Source: Bacteroidales bacterium (GTDB lineage Bacteria > Bacteroidota > Bacteroidia > Bacteroidales > UBA3663). From it: a stretch of DNA of 7,645 bases. The notes under the pieces were generated by a model, which had not been told where the DNA came from, did not search any database, and saw only the letters and a list, made by a program, of their open reading frames with translations. The translations under genes were made by a program, and so were the position numbers. The stretch spans positions 1 to 7,645 of the forward strand of contig SFEH01000099.1 of the NCBI GenBank assembly GCA_004557315.1, in the 5' to 3' direction. Position 1 is the first letter of the stretch. Each line of letters starts with the position of its first letter. Positions 1 to 4,808 of this stretch are shown piece after piece.

Positions 1-228
1 ATTAGCAGCTCAAAACGCGCTCAGCTATTAAATATTACAGCCCGATTTATGCAAATACCAAATTGGCTAAAACTTGTCTGCAAAACTACCACTGAATTAT
101 CATATAACTTACTAAAGTCTGAGACACTTGAACTCCTTCATAATCAGAATAATCAAGTCTATTTACAGTAATGTAAATTGCCTCTAGCTTTGAGAAATAA
201 GACGATTTAACATATATTGTAATCTATT
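1..228. other. A/T-rich intergenic stretch without a recognisable gene
   Basis: This stretch lies downstream of the terminator of the GGGtGRT operon. I see no open frame of useful length, no tRNA-like cloverleaf and no repeat array in it. It holds one perfect 7-bp inverted repeat (161-178) and, next to it, a plus-strand TAGCTTTG (185-192) that resembles the Bacteroidota -7 promoter element. Neither is tied to a gene inside the window. The neighbouring gene presumably begins to the left of position 1. Confidence 0.6.
161..178. repeat. Short perfect inverted repeat (7-bp arms, 4-nt spacer)
   Basis: The arms ATTTACA (161-167) and TGTAAAT (172-178) are exact reverse complements separated by gtaa. 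The element is very A/T-rich and sits about 7 bases before a TAGCTTTG motif, so it could be a small operator. Palindromes of this size also arise by chance in A/T-rich DNA. I would not assign a role without conservation in relatives. Confidence 0.3.
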
Positions 229-270
229 GAAAATAAAAAAATCTCCCATAGTCATAGAACTATAGGAGAT
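229..270 (-). terminator. Intrinsic terminator of the GGGtGRT operon
   Basis: Read on the minus strand, a 12-bp stem (arms 259-270 and 241-252) closes a 6-nt loop. A T-rich tract follows directly (240 down to 229: six T, then A, then more T). The element starts 25 bases past the stop codon at 296. In the minus-strand RNA every position of the stem pairs, counting one U-G wobble. In the plus-strand RNA the same position is a C-A mismatch and no U-tract follows 270. The structure therefore terminates leftward transcription specifically. Confidence 0.92.
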
Positions 271-295
271 TGAATTATAAACTTTTAAGCTAAAA

Positions 296-1297
296 TTACT
301 TGTTGAGAGCCTCAGCAACAGCAACGGCAACTGCTACTGTACAACCTACCATTGGGTTGTTACCGATACCGAGGAAGCCCATCATCTCAACGTGAGCAGG
401 AACTGAAGAAGAACCTGCGAACTGAGCAGCTGAGTGCATACGACCCATTGTATCAGTCATACCGTAAGAAGCAGGACCTGCAGCCATGTTATCTGGGTGG
501 AGTGTACGGCCTGTACCACCACCTGAAGCTACTGAGAAGTATGGCTTGCCAGCGATTGAACGCTCCTTGAAGTAAGTACCTGCAACTGGGTGCTGGAAGC
601 GAGTTGGGTTGGTAGAGTTACCAGTGATAGAAACGTCAACGTCCTCCATCCACATGATAGCTACACCTTCGCGAACATCGTCAGAACCATAGCAGCGAAC
701 GTTAGCACGGAGACCGTCAGAATATGGAGTCTCTGAGATTACGTTAACCTTACCAGTGTAGTAGTCGAACTGAGTCTGAACGTATGTGAAGCCATTGATA
801 CGAGAGATGATCTTAGCAGCATCCTTGCCGAGACCGTTAAGGATGACGCGGAGCTTGTTCTTACGAACCTTGTTAGCCATCTCAGCGATCTTGATAGCAC
901 CTTCAGCAGCTGCATAAGACTCGTGACCTGCGAGGAATGCGAAGCACTGAGTCTCTTCACGGAGAAGACGAGCAGCGAGGTCACCATGGCCGATACCTAC
1001 CTTACGGTCATCAGCTACAGAACCAGGGATACAGAATGACTGAAGACCGAGACCGATAGCAGAAGCAGCATCAGCAGCAACCTTGCAGTTCTTCTTGATA
1101 GCGATAGCAGCACCTACTACATAAGCCCACTTTGCGTTCTCGAAGCAGATAGGCTGAGTAGATTCACACATTGCATAAGGATCGATGCCCTTTTCGTCAC
1201 AGATTGCCTTAGCCTCGTCGATATCCTTGATGCCAACAGCGTTCAGGGCTGCATTGACCTGAGCGATTCGGCGATCATAACTTTCAAATAATGCCAT
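296..1297 (-). CDS. GGGtGRT family protein of unknown function
   Basis: This 333-residue protein ends at TAA (296-298) and starts at ATG (1295-1297) in an A/T-rich context without a Shine-Dalgarno sequence. The family signature GGGTGRT is at residues 259-265, in a glycine-rich region that continues with HPDN. This sequence identifies the GGGtGRT family, which has no established biochemical role that I know of. There is no signal peptide, so it is predicted to be cytoplasmic. It has eight cysteines (residues 33, 44, 51, 71, 89, 118, 202, 319), five of them in the first 90 residues, which would suit metal or Fe-S handling, although no classical CxxC motif is present. It is the last gene of an operon with an IscU/NifU-like scaffold and a small membrane protein, which suggests a link to Fe-S chemistry. 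The tail is an alternating Val/Ala run. Codons are strongly restricted (GCT, GGT, CGT/CGC, AAG), as in highly expressed genes. Family assignment is firm; function is open. Confidence 0.93.
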   Translation of the reverse strand: MALFESYDRRIAQVNAALNAVGIKDIDEAKAICDEKGIDPYAMCESTQPICFENAKWAYVVGAAIAIKKNCKVAADAASAIGLGLQSFCIPGSVADDRKVGIGHGDLAARLLREETQCFAFLAGHESYAAAEGAIKIAEMANKVRKNKLRVILNGLGKDAAKIISRINGFTYVQTQFDYYTGKVNVISETPYSDGLRANVRCYGSDDVREGVAIMWMEDVDVSITGNSTNPTRFQHPVAGTYFKERSIAGKPYFSVASGGGTGRTLHPDNMAAGPASYGMTDTMGRMHSAAQFAGSSSVPAHVEMMGFLGIGNNPMVGCTVAVAVAVAEALNK

Positions 1298-1360
1298 ATT
1301 TTTGGTTGTTTTTTATTTGTTGGAAAAAAGTAAATAATGAGTATCCTGCCCCACGACAGA

Positions 1361-1567
1361 TCATCTTTTCTTGTTCTGCTGCTTGATCATGCGCTTGGTG
1401 AAAGTATTGGTGACCCAACCCATGAGCAAAACCATGATTGCGAAGAAGACGCAATACCAACCCTTGAGCGGTGTGCCTCCGTTGAAGAAGATGACGGCAC
1501 CAATGGCAAGCACCACAAGCAGAACAGCTATCACGATATTGTAAATGCGGATGAACTTCTGGAGCAT
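1361..1567 (-). CDS. Small two-helix inner-membrane protein, unknown function
   Basis: This 68-residue protein runs from ATG (1565-1567) to TGA (1361-1363). It begins 27 bases after the stop of the scaffold gene and ends 63 bases before the GGGtGRT start, so it is very likely co-transcribed with both. It has two predicted transmembrane helices, at about residues 10-29 (rich in I, V, L, A) and 37-56 (W, Y, F, M, L). A short NGG-containing turn joins them, and a strongly basic tail (KRMIKQQNKKR) follows. By the positive-inside rule, both ends should face the cytoplasm with a small periplasmic hairpin. I recognise no named family. It could be a membrane anchor or partner for the cytoplasmic neighbours, or an unrelated small protein carried in the operon. 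The reading frame is credible because of its position, coherent membrane topology and tight spacing. An antisense frame covers the same DNA but lacks any such logic. Confidence 0.8.
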   Translation of the reverse strand: MLQKFIRIYNIVIAVLLVVLAIGAVIFFNGGTPLKGWYCVFFAIMVLLMGWVTNTFTKRMIKQQNKKR

Positions 1568-1594
1568 AAGATAGAAATTACTTGGTTAAAGAAA

Positions 1595-2287
1595 TTATTC
1601 GTGACGTGGGTCGATATACTTGACAGCGTCCTTGAAGCGACCGTATGTGCCAGTAGCCTTCTTAACAGCTTCGTTAGCATCCATACCTTCCTTGATCCAC
1701 TGCATCATCTTGCCCATGTGAACGAACTCGTAACCGATAACTTCGTTGTTGGCATCGAGAGCCATACGAGTGCAGTAACCCTCAGTCATCTGGAGGTAAC
1801 GTGAGCCCTTGAGCTTAGTGCCATACATTGTACCAACCTGTGAAACGAGACCCTTACCGAGGTCTTCGAGACCAGCACCTACTACGAGACCGCCTTCAGA
1901 GAAAGCTGACTGTGTACGACCATAAACGATCTGGAGGAAAAGCTCGCGCATTGCAGTGTTGATAGCGTCACAAACGAGGTCTGTGTTGAGAGCTTCAAGG
2001 ATAGTCTTGCCAGGGAGGATCTCAGAAGCCATAGCAGCTGAGTGAGTCATACCTGAGCAACCTACTGTCTCGACAAGGCACTCTTCGATAACACCATTCT
2101 TTACGTTCAATGAGAGCTTGCAAGTACCCTGCTGTGGGGCACACCAGCCAATACCGTGAGAGAAACCAGAGATGTCCTTGATTTCCTTAGCGTGAATCCA
2201 CTTACCCTCTTCAGGGATTGGAGCATTTTCATGATTTGCGCCCTTAGCGACACAACACATGTTCTCTACTTCCTTAGAATAAACCAT
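1595..2287 (-). CDS. IscU/NifU-like iron-sulfur cluster assembly scaffold protein
   Basis: This 230-residue cytoplasmic protein runs from ATG (2285-2287) to TAA (1595-1597). Proteins of the IscU/NifU N-terminal fold build Fe-S clusters and pass them to apo-proteins. The fold is recognisable at about residues 48-105: an AP..G segment, a KLSL strand, an acidic turn, VGCSGM with Cys77, then SAAMASEILPGKTILEAL, which matches the IscU GCGSAIASSS...GKS region. The protein is about 100 residues longer than IscU, mostly at the C-terminus. By eye, IscU Cys37 falls on Gln53, and the IscU His-Cys pair falls on Val-Gly near residues 136-137. Only Cys77 is then kept among the canonical Cys ligands. Other cysteines are at 11, 12, 49, 56, 70, 106 and 172. 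An alternative start at Met10 would keep the Cys-Cys pair; I prefer Met1 by family resemblance. It leads the operon with a small membrane protein and GGGtGRT, and it uses highly-expressed-type codons. Confidence 0.9.
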   Translation of the reverse strand: MVYSKEVENMCCVAKGANHENAPIPEEGKWIHAKEIKDISGFSHGIGWCAPQQGTCKLSLNVKNGVIEECLVETVGCSGMTHSAAMASEILPGKTILEALNTDLVCDAINTAMRELFLQIVYGRTQSAFSEGGLVVGAGLEDLGKGLVSQVGTMYGTKLKGSRYLQMTEGYCTRMALDANNEVIGYEFVHMGKMMQWIKEGMDANEAVKKATGTYGRFKDAVKYIDPRHE

Positions 2288-2340
2288 GTTAATTTGTTAT
2301 TAAAGTTTGAAACTAAATAGTTAGTATTGCTTTCCATTTC

Positions 2341-2388
2341 GGTTACTATACAGAAACACAAATTTTGCTTGTATAAGATATAGTTACC
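2341..2388 (-). promoter_or_regulatory. Inverted repeat in the leader of the scaffold operon
   Basis: The arms ggttactata (2341-2350) and tatagttacc (2379-2388) are reverse complements except at one position. They enclose 28 bases. In the minus-strand RNA this gives a nine-of-ten-pair stem inside the predicted untranslated leader, 50 to 100 nt ahead of the start codon. The loop includes an AAATTT core. It may be a folded leader element or a regulator-binding site. I do not recognise any known riboswitch, and chance is not excluded. Confidence 0.35.
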
Positions 2389-2401
2389 TAACAAATACGT
2401 G

Positions 2402-2433
2402 CAAATATAAAAATATTGAACTTTTCTTGCAAC
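2402..2433 (-). promoter_or_regulatory. Candidate Bacteroidota promoter of the scaffold-GGGtGRT operon
   Basis: On the minus strand, TATATTTG (2409 to 2402) matches the Bacteroidota -7 consensus TAnnTTTG exactly. Twenty bases upstream is GTTG (2433 to 2430), a three-of-four match to the -33 TTTG box, at the expected spacing. Transcription would start near 2396 and leave a leader of about 105-110 nt before the ATG at 2287. The position just downstream of the tamL stop, ahead of a gene with highly-expressed-type codons, supports the call. The -33 box is imperfect. Confidence 0.6.
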
Positions 2434-2465
2434 ACCAAGGCAAAAATTATGTGCTGAAGAAAATA

Positions 2466-4808
2466 TCAGAATGGGTAACCGACTGCCAAATGATAACCCA
2501 AGTTTCCAAAAAACGACCCTGTTGGATTGTAATAGCCATCTTTCGTACTGGCTGGATCATGTATTGGAATACCTATGTCCATTCGCACTACGAGCATACT
2601 GAGGTCATAACGTATGCCCAGTCCCACATCTGTGGCTACCTGCTTGAAAAAGCTCTTGGATGTGAGCTGTCCGTCAGGTCGTGATGACTCGTTGCGCATG
2701 GTCCAGATATTGCCTGCATCTGCAAAGAGCGCACCCTTGAGGTCACCCGAGATAGGGAAGCGCAGCTCTACATTTGCCTCAAGCTTGATGTCGCCTGTCT
2801 GATCCATGTATGAGTAGCGATTGTCGCCCGGATAATAACGTCCTGGACCTATGCCTCGGATGCTGAATCCTCGCAGAGAATTGGCACCACCGATGTAGAA
2901 CTGTTCGCTGTAGGGTGCCACATCCGAATTGCCATAAGCATAGATGATGCCTCCATAGAGACGGCTGGCTAGCACTACATCTTCCTTTATGGTATAGTAG
3001 TTGCGAAAATCTATTGTCGCCTTGATGAACTGCGAGAATCGCTGTTCGAGCAGTCGTCGGTCACCCTGTTTGCGGTGTGTGCCGAACTCTCCCATCAGAA
3101 CATCGAGTATGCCTCCCGCCTCTGCTACTGTAAGCTGAAGGAACTGCTTGTTGCTGCGGTTGTTGCCTGACGAGTTATTGTCATACAGATACGAATAGAC
3201 TATCTGAGGCACAAACTGATTGGCAAAGCTCTGCTTGAGCACAGGGTTTTCGGCAACGACACTGTCGAACTTTTCGCTCGTTGACATAAGCTTACTGTAC
3301 GATAGCTTGAGCGGTGTGATGGTGTGCGATGATGACTTGCTCGTATAGAAAGTATAGCTCAACTCGCCTGTCGCCTTGAGAAGATTGAAGAAACCTGCAC
3401 GGCGCATGATATCGGTCGATAGACTATAGCGTGTAGTCACAGGATTTTCAAAATCAGGACGTATGAAGCGGGGCAATTGCAGTCGTGGTGCCGAAAGTGA
3501 CAGCTTATAGCCGAACTCATAGCTGTTGAAGATACCCCCTGAACTGCCAATGCGTCGGTTGCCAGTCATCCATTCGTAAGTGGCATTGAGTTCGCCTTGG
3601 AAGACCTCTCCTCCCTTAAAGCAGTTGCGCTTCTGTGCAATGAAGTTGATGCCGGGACCTGCCTGATTATTGTCCTTGTATATGGCACGTGCCTCAAGTG
3701 TGCCTTGCCATGGATAATTGTAGGTCGAATTGACCTTGAACAACAATGAGGTTGTATCACGCCGCGCCTGTGTACTGTCGTTGAGAATGGAGAATCCAGT
3801 CTGTGTATATTTAAATGTATTCAGACGAGAGATCTTCGTGGTGGCAAGCGAAACGAGCGATGGTTTATAGAGCGCACCCTTGTCAAACGGAATAGTCTCT
3901 CTCAAGTACTTTGGCTTTACTCCCAACACCTGATTATAGTCGATACGCATGAATCCTAACGAATCATGGTCACTCTTCTTCAGCCCTGCACCCCAGTCGA
4001 GCGAATACTGCACGCTGTCGATAGTACATGGCTTGAGTTGTTTTTCATCAGCTTCGTAATTGAGCATCACGCGCAGTGAGATCTTGTTGCTGCTGATGGT
4101 ACTATCGGCAAAATAGCGAATGGCATCGGCATTGTAGAAGAAATACCCGCTGTCACGCATCACAGATACTATACGCGCCTTTTCAGCCTCAAGATTGGCA
4201 ACATTGAAACGGTCGCCCTTCTTGAGGAACGACTCTTGGCGAGTATGTTCAATGATACTGTCAACAGCTGCAACGCGCGTCGGAAGAAACCTCACCTGCG
4301 AGAGCGTCGATTTTTGTGGATACCTGACGGTGTATGCGATCTTCGCCTTTCGGGGATTCTTCGCATCAAAAATCGTATCATAGGTCACTACTCCATCGAA
4401 ATATCCTTCTTCCTCCATCTTGATCTCGGCTGCATGGGCTCGCAATTCAGGATTGACCTGCGAAAGCAAGGTAGGGTCGCTTTTTAGGCTATTCCACAGC
4501 CAATGTCGCAACCCCTTCTCCTTGGTGGTATAGAGCCAATTGTATATCCATAGACCAAAAGGGAATGGCGACATGTGATAGGCACTGCCCAAGAACGAAC
4601 TGTTAGGCGCGACTTCGAGAGTCAGTGCAACATTCTCCTGCACAGAAGCATCGACCGTATCGGCATTGATTACGTCGATACGCTTCACTCCTGTGTATAG
4701 GATCTCGCCTTCTGGCAGCTTACTTGTCGTGCTGCAGGCTACCAACAGCAATGCTATCGCCAGCGTTGGCAATAACCGTAATGCTATCTTTCTTCTCAAT
4801 TCTATCAT
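2466..4808 (-). CDS. tamL: TamL, lipoprotein form of the TamA/BamA-type Omp85 outer-membrane protein
   Basis: This 780-residue outer-membrane protein is the barrel partner of TamB in the translocation and assembly module. The N-terminus is a lipoprotein signal: basic residues (RRK), a hydrophobic core, then lipobox LVAC with the lipidated Cys25. The residues after it (STTSKL) lack the acidic cluster typical of surface lipoprotein export signals, so the anchor probably faces the periplasm. Residues of about 30-340 form the POTRA-type periplasmic region; the 16-18-stranded Omp85 barrel fills roughly 350-780. Diagnostic features are the DNNQAGPG segment near residue 378, the conserved GG..SLRGF motif with Leu645 starting LRGF, and a C-terminal Phe, the usual barrel insertion signal. 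The start at 4808 is forced by an in-frame TAA (4821-4823) 15 bases upstream and is needed for the signal peptide. It overlaps the 3' end of tamB by 89 nt, so translational coupling is likely. Codon use is relaxed compared with the downstream operon. Confidence 0.93.
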   Translation of the reverse strand: MIELRRKIALRLLPTLAIALLLVACSTTSKLPEGEILYTGVKRIDVINADTVDASVQENVALTLEVAPNSSFLGSAYHMSPFPFGLWIYNWLYTTKEKGLRHWLWNSLKSDPTLLSQVNPELRAHAAEIKMEEEGYFDGVVTYDTIFDAKNPRKAKIAYTVRYPQKSTLSQVRFLPTRVAAVDSIIEHTRQESFLKKGDRFNVANLEAEKARIVSVMRDSGYFFYNADAIRYFADSTISSNKISLRVMLNYEADEKQLKPCTIDSVQYSLDWGAGLKKSDHDSLGFMRIDYNQVLGVKPKYLRETIPFDKGALYKPSLVSLATTKISRLNTFKYTQTGFSILNDSTQARRDTTSLLFKVNSTYNYPWQGTLEARAIYKDNNQAGPGINFIAQKRNCFKGGEVFQGELNATYEWMTGNRRIGSSGGIFNSYEFGYKLSLSAPRLQLPRFIRPDFENPVTTRYSLSTDIMRRAGFFNLLKATGELSYTFYTSKSSSHTITPLKLSYSKLMSTSEKFDSVVAENPVLKQSFANQFVPQIVYSYLYDNNSSGNNRSNKQFLQLTVAEAGGILDVLMGEFGTHRKQGDRRLLEQRFSQFIKATIDFRNYYTIKEDVVLASRLYGGIIYAYGNSDVAPYSEQFYIGGANSLRGFSIRGIGPGRYYPGDNRYSYMDQTGDIKLEANVELRFPISGDLKGALFADAGNIWTMRNESSRPDGQLTSKSFFKQVATDVGLGIRYDLSMLVVRMDIGIPIHDPASTKDGYYNPTGSFFGNLGYHLAVGYPF
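4720..4808 (-). other. 89-nt dual-coding overlap between tamB and tamL
   Basis: The start codon of tamL (4806-4808) lies upstream of the tamB stop (TAA, 4720-4722), in a different frame. The DNA encodes the last 28 TamB residues, a polar tail beyond the conserved domain, and at the same time residues 1 to about 29 of TamL, including the whole signal peptide and lipidated Cys25. The TamL start cannot be moved upstream because of the stop at 4821-4823. No Shine-Dalgarno sequence precedes the ATG; the local sequence is A/T-rich (taaatattaacgcaa). Confidence 0.9.

Noticed and set aside
1..228. CRISPR array, tRNA or mobile-element end in the left intergenic stretch
   Set aside because: There are no regularly spaced repeats, no tRNA-like arms or CCA end, and no terminal inverted repeat or transposase fragment.
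739..987. Second minus-strand frame of 82 codons inside the GGGtGRT gene
   Set aside because: It is a shifted frame of a well-supported gene with restricted codons. It is rich in Ser and Leu and shows no features of its own.
1298..1360. Separate promoter or terminator between the small membrane protein gene and the GGGtGRT gene
   Set aside because: The 63-bp gap contains a T-run but no hairpin before it, and no TAnnTTTG element. Co-transcription is the simpler reading.
1337..1804. Plus-strand open frame of 155 codons
   Set aside because: It lies antisense to the small membrane protein and the scaffold. The protein has no recognisable domain and the frame is explained by the codon bias of the genes opposite.
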